A DNA stretch of 64,000 nucleotides from an uncultured Marivita sp. (GCF_947488135.1 NZ_CANKYW010000002.1:620001-684000); one strand, 5' to 3'. Numbered from the stretch's first letter, positions 1 through 8,733 are shown. The notes: generated from the sequence alone by a model not told the origin. Numbers and translations are program-made.

Positions 1-155
1 TCACCGATCACAATGTCAGAGAGACGCTCGAGATCGTGGATCGGGCATACATCCTGCACGACGGCAAGGTTCTGATGTCGGGATCGCCAGACGAAGTTGT
101 GCGCAACGAGAATGTCCGTCGCGTGTACCTGGGTGACAGTTTCCGCATCGGATAA
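1..155 (+). CDS. lptB: LptB, LPS export ABC transporter ATPase (C-terminal end only)
   Basis: The window opens inside this gene; about 50 C-terminal codons are visible, ending in TAA at 153-155. The readable protein begins TDHNVRETLEIVDRAY and ends RVYLGDSFRIG. The D-H-N-V-R-E-T stretch is the ABC H-loop region of LptB, and the RVYLG-D-F-R-I/L tail is characteristic of LptB rather than of other ABC ATPases. In the family it is the cytoplasmic ATPase of the LptB2FGC complex that drives lipopolysaccharide from the inner membrane to the Lpt bridge. The Walker A and B motifs lie outside the window. It is followed by hpf and ptsN, a neighbourhood common in proteobacteria, although rpoN, often found between them, is absent here. 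Confidence 0.9.
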   Translation, partial: TDHNVRETLEIVDRAYILHDGKVLMSGSPDEVVRNENVRRVYLGDSFRIG

Positions 156-313
156 ACTCTGCCGCTTTCGACGGAAACGATTGACACGCAGGCGTTGCAG
201 GATTGAAATGGTGCCATGGCGTTTGAAGACTCAGACCGTCAATTTCTGCTCTGCCCGCCACACCGGCTGGATAATGAAACACAACGGTCAGCACGCCATT
301 TTTCTTTTGTATT

Positions 314-346
314 CGAACCGCGCACCGGCCTCACCGGTGCCGTTCG
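314..346 (+). other. Hairpin in the hpf leader
   Basis: In the 224-bp gap between lptB and hpf, GCACCGG (322-328) pairs with CCGGTGC (334-340) around the loop CCTCA. An outer CGAAC (314-318) pairs with GTTCG (342-346). No T-run follows, so it is a poor intrinsic terminator. It ends 33 bases before the hpf start and could be a leader structure or mRNA 5' stabiliser. The rest of the gap shows nothing I recognise. Confidence 0.4.
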
Positions 347-379
347 GCTGCAAAGCTAAAACAATAAAAAGGATATCCT

Positions 380-943
380 ATGCGTTACCAGATAACCGGC
401 AAACAGATCGATGTTGGTGAAGCGCTCCAGACCCATGTCCAGACCGAACTTGAAACGATGCTTGGCAAATATGCCGGTCGTCCGACGGATGCGACGGTGA
501 TCTTTTCGAAAAGCGCACACGAATTCGTTTGTGAGACAGTGGTGCATCTGTCGACCGGTTTGAACGCAACTGCCAAGGCCCACGCTACGGAAATCTACGC
601 GGCGTTCGACGCCTGTTGCGAGAAGATGGACAAGCAGTTGCGCCGCTACAAACGGCGTCTCAAAGATCACCACAAGGACCGCACAGAACCTGTTGAACTC
701 TTTGGAGCATCCTCATATATCCTCGCCAGCGACGTAGATACGCAGGACGATGAGCCGGAGTCGCTTCAGCCCATTATCGTGGCCGAGATGGAGACCAAAA
801 TCCCGTCTTTGACCGTGGGCGAGGCGGTGATGCAAATGGAGTTAGCGGGGCTACCGGTACTGGTGTTCCGAAATGACAAAAAGGACGGTGTGAACGTCGT
901 GTATCGCCGGGAAGATGGAAACATCGGCTGGATTGATCCGTAA
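380..943 (+). CDS. hpf: Long-form ribosome hibernation promoting factor HPF/RaiA
   Basis: The 187-residue protein has the two parts of long HPF. The N-terminal ribosome-binding S30AE/YfiA domain is roughly residues 1-105, with the basic stretch KQLRRYKRRLKDHHKD near its end. The C-terminal dimerisation domain is roughly residues 130-187, with the conserved pattern SLTVGEAVMQMELAGLPVLVF followed by NVVYRREDGNIGWIDP. In the family, long HPF alone dimerises 70S ribosomes into inactive 100S particles in stationary phase. The ATG is preceded by AAGGATATCC at good spacing. It is followed after 42 bases by ptsN in the same direction. Confidence 0.95.
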   Translation: MRYQITGKQIDVGEALQTHVQTELETMLGKYAGRPTDATVIFSKSAHEFVCETVVHLSTGLNATAKAHATEIYAAFDACCEKMDKQLRRYKRRLKDHHKDRTEPVELFGASSYILASDVDTQDDEPESLQPIIVAEMETKIPSLTVGEAVMQMELAGLPVLVFRNDKKDGVNVVYRREDGNIGWIDP

Positions 944-985
944 CGTCAAGATACGCGCAACGTTCGTCCAATAAACGAGCAGCAC

Positions 986-1450
986 ATGAAATTTGCAGAT
1001 TTGTTGAACCAGAAGGCCGTCAAGGCCGTCACGAGCGCATCCAGCAAGAAACGTTTGATGCACGACATCGCTGACGTGGCCGAGTCTGCCTACGGCATAT
1101 CTGCACCGCGTGCCGTTGAAGCGTTGCTTGAACGCGAAAGCCTTGGCCCAACCGGTGTGGGCCATGGCGTTGCTCTGCCGCACGCCCGGCTTGATGGTGT
1201 CGAGTCAGTCGTCGGTGTCTTCATTCTTTTGGAAAAACCGATTGATTTCAAAGCTGTCGACCGGCAGCCAGTGGACGTTGTTTTCGCGTTGTTCGCCCCG
1301 GAGGATGCAGGGGTTGAACATCTCAAGGCGCTGGCGCTCGTGTCGCGGACGCTGCGCGATCAGAATTTCTGCGCGAAACTCCGGGCGAATCCTGATCCGG
1401 CGACCCTTCACACGATCATCACCGAAGTGGCAGGCGTTCAGGCAGCGTAA
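986..1450 (+). CDS. ptsN: PtsN, nitrogen-regulatory EIIA(Ntr) phosphotransferase component
   Basis: The 154-residue protein is a full-length EIIA domain (PTS fructose/mannitol type). The phosphorylated histidine is seen at about residue 66 in GHGVALPHARL, the family's active-site motif. Known family role: it receives phosphate from NPr in the EI(Ntr)-NPr-EIIA(Ntr) relay and regulates potassium handling, nitrogen metabolism and stress responses by protein contact rather than by sugar transport. The gene follows hpf by 42 bases and is probably cotranscribed with it. Its TAA is 10 bases from the stop of the convergent sulfotransferase gene. Confidence 0.95.
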   Translation: MKFADLLNQKAVKAVTSASSKKRLMHDIADVAESAYGISAPRAVEALLERESLGPTGVGHGVALPHARLDGVESVVGVFILLEKPIDFKAVDRQPVDVVFALFAPEDAGVEHLKALALVSRTLRDQNFCAKLRANPDPATLHTIITEVAGVQAA

Positions 1451-1460
1451 CGATTGATGC

Positions 1461-2900
1461 CTAGGCTGGATGTCGCGGATCGAAATCGGTGAATCCGAAC
1501 ATCATGTAATCTCTCGGATAGACCTCTCGGCAGAGCCGTTCGAGAGAGGCGTCGTAGATCGATGCGAGGCGGTCTTGCAATGGGTCTGCGCTCGCGGGAA
1601 GGTCCGGCATTTCGTCCAGCCCTATCCATCTTCCAAGCTGCTGAAGATCGGATGAAAGCGTGTCTTCCCTGAACAAGTGGTCTGGCAGGCAAAACTCGGA
1701 CATGCCTTGCAGGCACGCAACTTGACTGGCCCAATGGGTATCGACCCGGATACTGGTCTGACCGTTCAGATTTGATTTCAGGAAATGCAGGAATTTTTCG
1801 AAAGCCGCGCGGTGCGCGCGCAGATCGTAGCCCGGGTCCTCGGGTGCCTCGGGCAAATCGAAGTCATGAAAGCGCGCCAGCTGTTGTCGGATCTTGGTGA
1901 AACTTCCCGGGCCGGTGCCAAGGATCTTGTCGCAGAACGCAGCGTGCGCGCGCAAGAGCGGATGGCGCAAGACGGTGAAGCGTCGATGACCGGGGTGATC
2001 CTGCATCCAGCCGCGTAGGGTCTTCTGATTGAATTTGGAGATCAGATCGGCCCCGTTCCCTTCCACCAACGACATCCATCGCAGCACCTGATCTTCCAGT
2101 GCGGAGCGGATCGGCATGAACAGAAGCGGGAGGCTTTGACAGGCGACATAGGACGGGACGACCGGCCCGCGACGCGGCTCGAAATTCGGCGTCCGTGAAA
2201 GGTCGAACCGATCGAGGCTACGCAATGCAGCTTCCATCTGGTCGTAATTGACGACCTTCTCGGACAGGGCCTGCGGGTTTTGCGGCTTCAGATTGCTCTG
2301 GAAGGCATCAGGTTCAACCTCGGCACCGAGGAAGCGGGCGAGACCGCTCAGGACCTCGGTGTCATGCAGATCGTCGTAGCCGATATAGAACGCTGTTTGG
2401 CCGGTGACCTGAAGGGCGCGCATGATCTCCATCTGGAAGCTTTGCATGCTGCCGGTGTGACGCTCGAATTCGTGCAGATCGAAATGCGCCTTGGCGTCCT
2501 TGCGGTTCTGGACATTGGTGAGTTTCCACTGATCCGTTGCCCGCGCGATCTTGAGGCTGATGTAGCTGTCCAGCGGGTTGCGGGTGAGCACGATCTTCGC
2601 GCAACGTGGGTCCGACAGGATCGACGCCAGAATGCGGGGGTCGTGATCATGAAAATACCGGAATCCGCCAAGGCCGTCGGTCTCTTGACGAATGGCGCGA
2701 AGTAGGCGGTCCGGATTGTCCTCACGCTGGCGCTGGGTCACACCGAGAATATCGGTGCGGTTAGGATACCCGATGAAATTCGAGTTGAAGGCTTCGCCGT
2801 GGCTTGTGATGCCGTCGATCTGGTTAAGGTAGTCTTCCAGCAAATTGGACCCGGTCCGCATCTCGGCGAAAACGACGAAGAAATCGAAGGGTCCGGTCAC
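1461..2900 (-). CDS. Sulfotransferase with Stf0-like N-terminal half and Sulfotransfer_2-like C-terminal half
   Basis: Residues about 1-250 resemble a PAPS-dependent sulfotransferase of the Stf0/NodH type. The early motif AEMRTGSNLLEDYL matches the 5'-phosphosulfate loop, and KIVLTRNPLDSYISLKIA matches the 3'-phosphate-binding segment. The C-terminal half carries a second such segment (RRFTVLRHPLLRAHAAF), then an FCLPDHLFREDTLSSDLQQLG stretch and a YPRDYMMFGF tail, as in the Sulfotransfer_2 family. I see no second phosphosulfate loop, so this half may be non-catalytic. The 479-residue length is long for one sulfotransferase domain. The start is GTG, 3 bases after the GT14 stop, so translation is probably coupled. 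Last gene of the glycosyltransferase run; a carbohydrate acceptor is inferred from that context only. Confidence 0.8.
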   Translation of the reverse strand: MTGPFDFFVVFAEMRTGSNLLEDYLNQIDGITSHGEAFNSNFIGYPNRTDILGVTQRQREDNPDRLLRAIRQETDGLGGFRYFHDHDPRILASILSDPRCAKIVLTRNPLDSYISLKIARATDQWKLTNVQNRKDAKAHFDLHEFERHTGSMQSFQMEIMRALQVTGQTAFYIGYDDLHDTEVLSGLARFLGAEVEPDAFQSNLKPQNPQALSEKVVNYDQMEAALRSLDRFDLSRTPNFEPRRGPVVPSYVACQSLPLLFMPIRSALEDQVLRWMSLVEGNGADLISKFNQKTLRGWMQDHPGHRRFTVLRHPLLRAHAAFCDKILGTGPGSFTKIRQQLARFHDFDLPEAPEDPGYDLRAHRAAFEKFLHFLKSNLNGQTSIRVDTHWASQVACLQGMSEFCLPDHLFREDTLSSDLQQLGRWIGLDEMPDLPASADPLQDRLASIYDASLERLCREVYPRDYMMFGFTDFDPRHPA

Positions 2901-2903
2901 GGC

Positions 2904-4610
2904 TTACTTCTTCACGAGATAGGGCCGGGGGCGCGGCGCATCGCGGGATGGGCCCTGAGCAATGGGATCGGCCGGGAAATCACCCATCAGGTACGGGTGC
3001 ATGCCCTGGTTCTTGAGGTTCTGAAGGAACTGGCCAAAACCCGTCAGATCGACCATCAATGGGGCTTCGGTCAGGCGCCTGTTGGGTTGCACCCCGATTT
3101 CATCGACGATGACCTGGATGGCCTCCATCGGGCTCTCCATGAACTCCGCCATGGTCCAGATGCGTTTGCGGCACGTGGCGTATGGCGACCTGAGCGCATC
3201 CAGCATCTCGGTTTCGATCTTTTGCAGCTGCGCCGCCTCGCGCCTCAGATCGGTAAAACTTCGGTTTGATTGGAACAGCGGGATCGCCCAGGCGCCGCTG
3301 ATGACCGACATCTGAGCATTTGGGTCTTTTGCAATATCCCAGATCACGTGTCGGGTGCTGTTTGGGCCAAGCTGGAAGCACTGCCGTTCGCCACGGGTGT
3401 TCCAAAGCAGGTTGGTCAGAAACATCTTGGGATCGTAGTCTCGCAACACCGGGTTGTCCGACAACGCGCCGTTCATGAAGCTTTGGCCCTCTGCGAAATG
3501 CGCCCGATCCGGCGCGAACAGATGACCATGAACGCGCGCGCCTGTCACCTGCGCGAGCCACGGTTCGAAATCCGTGAAAAGCTCCGTGAAGCCTTGGAAC
3601 ACTGAATACTTGGCCGCGGTCACGCCGTTTTCCCAGTCTTCGTTGGGGAACCGGCTTTGCATGTAAAGCCCGGGACGCCCGCGCGTGCGGCGGTCCACAG
3701 CTTTGGCAAAAATGCGGTCGATCTTGCCCGGATTGGGCTCCTGCAAACTAAGCTCACCGGGTTTCGGGTTCAGAAAAGTCTCGTACAGCCGGTCCGCGTT
3801 GTGCCAGATTTTTCGGGCGACAAAGCAATCCGAGCGGCGCAGCAACTGAAGATGGTCGTCATAGAAAATGTGCGGTTTGCCTTGGAAGTCGAACTTGGAA
3901 AGCGTCAATGACCGACTGATGACGTTTGTGGAATACAGGCGGGTAAGGGTCTGGAAGTAGCTTTCGTCCGGGATCCAGACGTGACGGAAGTACTTGTCGT
4001 AGACCTTGCGTTTCGGGTCTTCGAGGATTGAGGACAATGTCTGACGTGTGAGGCACCACCATTGGCTACCCATGTGCGGCGTCAGGCCCTCTGGGATCTT
4101 GCGTTTGTAACCGACCTTACGCTGCAATTCGACGAAGCGGTCGAACAGATACCTGTTGCGCCGCCAAGAGAAAGGGAAGCGCAGCGTAAATCGTTCCTCG
4201 TCCAGTCCACCGATTGTCCAAGGCACATCGGCGGTGGTGGCGCTTTCGATATGGTCGGTGCGCGGGCGCGCCTTGAGGTAGTCGATCAACTCCTGCACCG
4301 GGCGCAGAGGGAGGCACGAGCCCGAGGTGAGGTAGACGTGGCTCACCTCTTCGAACTCGGCCAGCATCAGTTCGCTGGCATCTTGGCTTGCGGCGACAAG
4401 CCCCCACGTGCCCCAATCACAGCGATGTCTGCGCGAAAAGCGGATCAGGGGATCGTCGCTGAGACGTTCGGTGAAGATCTTGTAACGCTTGTTCGACACG
4501 ATCTGATCGACATGGATCACAACCGGACATCCAGCCTTTGTCCAGTGGCGCGCGACCTGTTCGGCGCGGTGCAGCGCCGTGTGGGCCAGCATGATGATCC
4601 CGATGCTCAT
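2904..4610 (-). CDS. GT14-type (core-2/I-branching) beta-1,6-N-acetylglucosaminyltransferase-like protein with a long C-terminal domain
   Basis: Residues about 1-260 match the Branch/GT14 fold. The start SIGIIMLAHTALHRAEQVA, the VIHVDQ element and the HVYLTSGSCLPLRP segment correspond to conserved GT14 blocks. A further region of about 300 residues follows, probably of the DUF5927/DUF5928 type that accompanies this domain in Rhodobacteraceae (from memory). No signal peptide or membrane helix is visible, so it is expected to act in the cytoplasm on a nucleotide-sugar donor. The ATG overlaps the upstream GT2 stop by 4 bases (ATGA), and the sulfotransferase follows 3 bases downstream. Donor and acceptor cannot be read from the sequence. 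Confidence 0.8.
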   Translation of the reverse strand: MSIGIIMLAHTALHRAEQVARHWTKAGCPVVIHVDQIVSNKRYKIFTERLSDDPLIRFSRRHRCDWGTWGLVAASQDASELMLAEFEEVSHVYLTSGSCLPLRPVQELIDYLKARPRTDHIESATTADVPWTIGGLDEERFTLRFPFSWRRNRYLFDRFVELQRKVGYKRKIPEGLTPHMGSQWWCLTRQTLSSILEDPKRKVYDKYFRHVWIPDESYFQTLTRLYSTNVISRSLTLSKFDFQGKPHIFYDDHLQLLRRSDCFVARKIWHNADRLYETFLNPKPGELSLQEPNPGKIDRIFAKAVDRRTRGRPGLYMQSRFPNEDWENGVTAAKYSVFQGFTELFTDFEPWLAQVTGARVHGHLFAPDRAHFAEGQSFMNGALSDNPVLRDYDPKMFLTNLLWNTRGERQCFQLGPNSTRHVIWDIAKDPNAQMSVISGAWAIPLFQSNRSFTDLRREAAQLQKIETEMLDALRSPYATCRKRIWTMAEFMESPMEAIQVIVDEIGVQPNRRLTEAPLMVDLTGFGQFLQNLKNQGMHPYLMGDFPADPIAQGPSRDAPRPRPYLVKK

Positions 4611-5617
4611 GCCCAGTTGCCCATGGACATCAGGCCGAGGATCTCAAGTTGGCGCCAGTTGATGTATTTTTCCGACCACTTGCACCAAAGCTCGGGATTG
4701 TCCTGAAGAGCAGAGGCGTAGGCGACGTATTCTTGGCTGCCGGCATAGTGTTCGCGGCGCTTCAGCTCTTCCATCGCCTTTTCATTGAACGTGCTGATGA
4801 ACTTGGTGTGCAACAGCGCGCCGGACGCTTTTTCTCCACCCCATTCGTCGTAGACGTAGTTGAGACCGCGCGGCAGAAGCATGTGGGTCGAGCTGGCGTA
4901 GGCGTAGCGGTGATGCCACTTCACCAGCGGGATCTTGTTCAGTGCAGGGGCCGCTTCGGGCCGGTCGGCGAAGAACACCCGCGCGCGTGGGCCGCCCTGG
5001 ATCCAGAGATTGCCCAAAAGGTGATTGCGCTTGAGCGTGTAATTCCCGGAGTCGAACCACGATGCAATTTCCAGCGGGTCCTGTCCGGCCTGATATGGCA
5101 CTGCGTCGATCCGGCCCTTGGGATACATATCCAGCAACATCGCGCTGAAGGATCGGATCGACGACGCGTCAAGCCAGTCCGTGAGCGCGGGCAAGGGACG
5201 CGAGTCGCAGAACGGGTAAACGAAGAATTCGTCGGGATCGACGGTGAGGCACCAGTGATCGTGGCCGTATTTGCGCAGAAGCCAGTTCATCCAGTCCATT
5301 CCGAACCGGGACCGTTTGTAGCTTTTGCGCGAATGCCAGACCGACACATCGGGTTGTTGCGCCAGCAGTTCGGCGGTGCCATCCGTACTGTCGTTGTCGA
5401 CGAAAAAGAAATGGGACACCCCCATCTCTCTGTAATACTTCAGGAAATAGGGAAGGCGAACACCCTCGTTTCGCAGGGTGCAGAACAGTAGAATGTCGGT
5501 CTTGCGGATGCGGTCGGTGCGATTTGAAACGGGTTTCAATTCGCGGCGTTTGCGGAACGCGCGAAGCCTCCAGCGTTTGCGCTGGAGTCGTAACCCATAT
5601 CGTTGCACCACTCCCAA
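4607..5617 (-). CDS. Glycosyltransferase family 2 (Glyco_tranf_2_4 type)
   Basis: The 336-residue protein has a GT-A core. ILLFCTLRNEGVRLPYFLKYY opens the domain, VDNDSTDGTAELL (about residues 73-85) is the nucleotide-sugar site, and VDPDEFF (about 126-132) is the metal-binding acidic motif. A basic N-terminal tail of about 35 residues precedes the domain. No membrane helix is apparent. The start is uncertain: the most upstream option is TTG at 5617, with GTG codons at 5611 and 5608, and no clean ribosome site distinguishes them. The 3' end overlaps the GT14 start by 4 bases, which argues for translational coupling. Sugar specificity cannot be inferred. Confidence 0.82.
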   Translation of the reverse strand: MGVVQRYGLRLQRKRWRLRAFRKRRELKPVSNRTDRIRKTDILLFCTLRNEGVRLPYFLKYYREMGVSHFFFVDNDSTDGTAELLAQQPDVSVWHSRKSYKRSRFGMDWMNWLLRKYGHDHWCLTVDPDEFFVYPFCDSRPLPALTDWLDASSIRSFSAMLLDMYPKGRIDAVPYQAGQDPLEIASWFDSGNYTLKRNHLLGNLWIQGGPRARVFFADRPEAAPALNKIPLVKWHHRYAYASSTHMLLPRGLNYVYDEWGGEKASGALLHTKFISTFNEKAMEELKRREHYAGSQEYVAYASALQDNPELWCKWSEKYINWRQLEILGLMSMGNWA

Positions 5618-5660
5618 GAGCCAGCTGCCTGTGTCTGTGGTCGCACGTGTCGCGTGGGTA

Positions 5661-6878
5661 TCAAAGAAGTGTAAACAGCTTGTTGAAGTGTGCCTGCCAC
5701 GTTGGAGCCGAAAACGACCCCGAGCCTATGTGTTCACCGCTTTGTTCCCAGCGTCTCTGCGCCAGTTGCTCGATCTTATTGCGCCAAACGTAGCAATCTG
5801 ATTCGTCTGCGTAAATAGGGTAATCGTCCAAGAGTTCCTTGAAGACCGGCAAGGGGTTGCAGATCAGCGGCACACCGAGCAGCGCGGCCTCCATCGCCGG
5901 GTATCCGAACCCTTCGGCCAAGCTTGGAAAGAGCAGTCCGCTGCTGCGCTGCAAAAGGGCCCACATCGCGGCGTCGTCAAGGTCGGGCAATTCGTGCACA
6001 TTGGGTGGCCTGCGGTCCAGCCGTTCGAAGACGTCTGCGTTGAGCCATCCGCGCCGCCCGCAAAGGATCAGGTGCGGGTCGTTCGGGCCCGAAAAGTCCG
6101 ACCAGAGATCAAGCAAGAAACCGATATTCTTTCGGGGCTCGATCGTGCCAATCGCAACGAAGTAGGGGCGGTCTTCCCAAGATCCGGAAGGCGCGGTTCC
6201 GATGCGCATGTCGGGCAATCCGGGCAGGAGATTGTGCACATTTTCTTGAGAAAGATGTGTTGCGCGGTCCAGGATCCGCGAACGGGTGTCCTGAGAATTG
6301 CAAAGAACCGTGTCCGCGTGACGATCCACGCGGGCAAAGAAGCGCTTGAAGGCAAGCCTGGATTTCTGCGTTTGCGTGTCAGGCCAGTCCAGCGGGATCG
6401 TATCATGCAGGTAGATGACGTTGCGCGCTGCGTTGCAGGCGCGCAAAGCGTGGATGATGCGATCATTGAAGTTTATTTGTCCGACATTGAAATACACCGC
6501 CCCGTCGGGAAGGTGACGTTTTAGCATCTTCGTCAAACGTGACGGAATGGCGCGATCCAGCGCAATTTTCCGTAAACCGCTTTCCGTTCGCCCTCGCGCC
6601 GCATCGGCCTTGCGAGACACCTTCGAGATCAGATCAGCGCTCTGCCAGATCGGCGTATCGCAGTGTGCGCGCAGGGCGGCGCAGCCGTCTTTATCGAGCA
6701 GCAGAAAGCCAAGCTTGGTCCGCACGAGCCCGAAGAGCGGCGCCGGGTCCTGGATCAGATGGTCGATATAGGCCCGTTCGATCCTGTCGATCCCGGTCGG
6801 ACGTTGCCGCGCGCGACTGACCGTTCTTGTGACATCCAAAAGATGCGCCGGGGCAGGGCTATTCGCGGTAGTCTGCAA
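5661..6878 (-). CDS. Glycosyltransferase family 4 (GT-B, family 1-like)
   Basis: The C-terminal Rossmann half carries the GT4 signature: FVAIGTIEPRKNIGFLLDLW, then LLFPSLAEGFGYPAMEAALLG with the E-x7-E pattern (EGFGYPAME), then a GVPLICNPLPVFKELL donor-site segment. The N-terminal half contains RPTGIDRIERAYIDHL, common in rhodobacterial homologues that begin near LLDVTR. There is no ATG in the first part of the frame. I chose TTG at 6878, preceded by GGTGG, giving 405 residues and a 20-base overlap with the end of galE; TTG at 6905 is the alternative. It is predicted cytosolic or membrane-peripheral and adds one sugar during surface-glycan assembly. Confidence 0.8.
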   Translation of the reverse strand: MQTTANSPAPAHLLDVTRTVSRARQRPTGIDRIERAYIDHLIQDPAPLFGLVRTKLGFLLLDKDGCAALRAHCDTPIWQSADLISKVSRKADAARGRTESGLRKIALDRAIPSRLTKMLKRHLPDGAVYFNVGQINFNDRIIHALRACNAARNVIYLHDTIPLDWPDTQTQKSRLAFKRFFARVDRHADTVLCNSQDTRSRILDRATHLSQENVHNLLPGLPDMRIGTAPSGSWEDRPYFVAIGTIEPRKNIGFLLDLWSDFSGPNDPHLILCGRRGWLNADVFERLDRRPPNVHELPDLDDAAMWALLQRSSGLLFPSLAEGFGYPAMEAALLGVPLICNPLPVFKELLDDYPIYADESDCYVWRNKIEQLAQRRWEQSGEHIGSGSFSAPTWQAHFNKLFTLL

Positions 6879-7839
6879 CTTGATGCCACCGCCATGCGTC
6901 CTCAATCATCTGGTGCATGGTTGATTGCCGCGGTTGCCAATTAAGCTCCTCCTCGGCCCGAGTGGAGCCGGAGACGAGTTTCACCGCATCTCCGGCCCGC
7001 CGGTCACCAAGGGTGGTCGGAACGTCGCGATTGGTAACGCGCCGAGCGGAGTCAATCACCTCGCGCACGGAAAATCCCGATCCCGTGCCAAGGTTGAACA
7101 CCTCATTACCCTTGCCCTCCATCAGCCAGCGGAGACCGAGAACATGCGCATCCACGAGGTCGGAAACATGCACGTAATCCCGAATACAGGTGCCGTCTTC
7201 GGTCGGATAATCCGTGCCGTAGATGGTCACACCATCCCGAATACCGGCCACGGCATCCAGGACGATCGGAATGAGATGCGTTTCCGGGCGATGGAATTCG
7301 CCAACCTCTGCCTCGGGGTCAGCCCCGGCGACGTTGAAGTAGCGAAAGATGACGTGTCGCAAGCCATGGGTCACGCCGAAATCGTGAAGGATACGCTCCA
7401 CCGTCAGTTTAGATGCCCCATACGCGTTGAGCGGTTCCTGCGGCGACGATTCATCCAGAACCACGTTGTCTTGGTCGCCGTACGTTGCGCAGGTCGACGA
7501 AAACACGAAATCAAGACAGCCATGTTCGACGGCCGCTTCGATGAGGTTGAGCGATCCCAACACGTTATTGCGCCAGTAAAGGCCGGGATTGCTCATCGCC
7601 TCATCGACGCGGCTTAATGCTGCGAAATGCAGGATGGCCTTGGGATCGTGTTCCTGAAAGACGCGTGCGATGCTGGATTTGTCGGTCAGATCGCCTTCGA
7701 CGTAAGGCCCGAAGCGCACGGCATCGCGCCACCCGGTCGAAAAATTGTCGAAGGTGATGGGGGTGAAACCGGCCCGCGCGAGCGCCTTACAGGCGTGCGA
7801 TCCGATATAGCCCGCGCCGCCCGTAACAAGAATGTCCAT
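6859..7839 (-). CDS. galE: UDP-glucose 4-epimerase GalE
   Basis: This is a full-length 326-residue short-chain dehydrogenase-type epimerase. The NAD-binding GGAGYIGSH lies at residues 7-15. The catalytic dyad is Y140 and K144 in NAYGASKLTVE, with SSTCATYG at about 114-121. The C-terminal part reads NLGTGSGFSVREVID, typical of GalE. It interconverts UDP-glucose and UDP-galactose in the cytoplasm. Its ATG lies 3 bases after the galU stop, so the pair probably form one translational unit supplying UDP-Glc and UDP-Gal to the glycosyltransferases downstream. A UDP-GlcNAc epimerase activity cannot be excluded from sequence alone. Confidence 0.93.
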   Translation of the reverse strand: MDILVTGGAGYIGSHACKALARAGFTPITFDNFSTGWRDAVRFGPYVEGDLTDKSSIARVFQEHDPKAILHFAALSRVDEAMSNPGLYWRNNVLGSLNLIEAAVEHGCLDFVFSSTCATYGDQDNVVLDESSPQEPLNAYGASKLTVERILHDFGVTHGLRHVIFRYFNVAGADPEAEVGEFHRPETHLIPIVLDAVAGIRDGVTIYGTDYPTEDGTCIRDYVHVSDLVDAHVLGLRWLMEGKGNEVFNLGTGSGFSVREVIDSARRVTNRDVPTTLGDRRAGDAVKLVSGSTRAEEELNWQPRQSTMHQMIEDAWRWHQVADYRE

Positions 7840-7842
7840 GCT

Positions 7843-8733
7843 TTACTCTGCCGCGTTGTCGATCTGCATCACTGAATCAAGGAAGCTGCGAAGGTCGTCC
7901 TTGAGATCGTCGCGCGCCAGGCCGAAGGCAACAGTCGCCTGCAAAAAGCCGGCTTTCGACCCGCAGTCGAACCGTTGGCCGTTGAACCGGTAGCCATAAA
8001 CCCCGGTCCCGTCGATTTCCTGCGCGATTGCGTCGGTCAGTTGAATCTCGCCCCCTGCACCGGTCTTGAGCTTGTTGAGGTTTTTCAGAACCTTTGGATC
8101 AAGGATGTAGCGGCCAATTACGGCGAGGTTCGATGGCGCGTCTTCGACCTTGGGTTTTTCGACCATGCCCTTGACCGAAACCATCGCACCCATGTCTTCC
8201 TTAACGTCAAGGATGCCGTAGCTCGACGTCTTGTTTTTCGGGACTTCCATCGCCGCAACCATGTTGCCACCGGTTTCCTCGTAGGCTTCGACCATCTGTT
8301 GCAGGCATGGCTTTTCGGCAGAGATCACGTCGTCGGGCAACATGACGGCGAAGGGTTCGTTCCCGATCAGACGGCGCGCGCACCAGACCGCGTGCCCCAG
8401 CCCCAGCGCTTTGTGCTGCCGCATATAGGCAATCGCACCGCTTTCCATGTTCGTCGATTTGAGATCTTCGAGAATGGCGGTTTTGCCCTTTTTACGCAGT
8501 TCTTGCTCGAGAATGGGTGACTCGTCGAAATAATCCTCGAGCGCGCTTTTCCCGCGCGAGGTGATGAAGATGAATTCCTTGATCCCGGCAGCTCGGGCTT
8601 CGTCGATGGCGTACTGCACCAACGGGCGATCCACGAGGGTCATGATCTCTTTCGGGACGGACTTCGTAGCAGGCAGAAAGCGTGTTCCAAGCCCGGCAAC
8701 CGGGAAGACGGCTTTTGTCACTTTTCTACGCAT
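7843..8733 (-). CDS. galU: UTP--glucose-1-phosphate uridylyltransferase GalU
   Basis: The 296-residue protein begins MRRKVTKAVFPVAGLGTRFL; the GLGTRFLPATKSVPKEIM block is the nucleotidyltransferase signature. Other conserved pieces are VDRPLVQYAIDEA, LGLGHAVWCAR and VEKPKVEDAPSNLAVIGRYIL. The ATG at 8733 is chosen over an upstream in-frame codon because it is preceded by AAGGAG with 7 bases of spacing. It makes UDP-glucose from UTP and glucose 1-phosphate. It is the first gene of the leftward glycan run (galU-galE-GT4-GT2-GT14-sulfotransferase), with a comparatively AT-rich 115-bp region upstream in which a promoter is likely but not clearly readable. Confidence 0.95.
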   Translation of the reverse strand: MRRKVTKAVFPVAGLGTRFLPATKSVPKEIMTLVDRPLVQYAIDEARAAGIKEFIFITSRGKSALEDYFDESPILEQELRKKGKTAILEDLKSTNMESGAIAYMRQHKALGLGHAVWCARRLIGNEPFAVMLPDDVISAEKPCLQQMVEAYEETGGNMVAAMEVPKNKTSSYGILDVKEDMGAMVSVKGMVEKPKVEDAPSNLAVIGRYILDPKVLKNLNKLKTGAGGEIQLTDAIAQEIDGTGVYGYRFNGQRFDCGSKAGFLQATVAFGLARDDLKDDLRSFLDSVMQIDNAAE

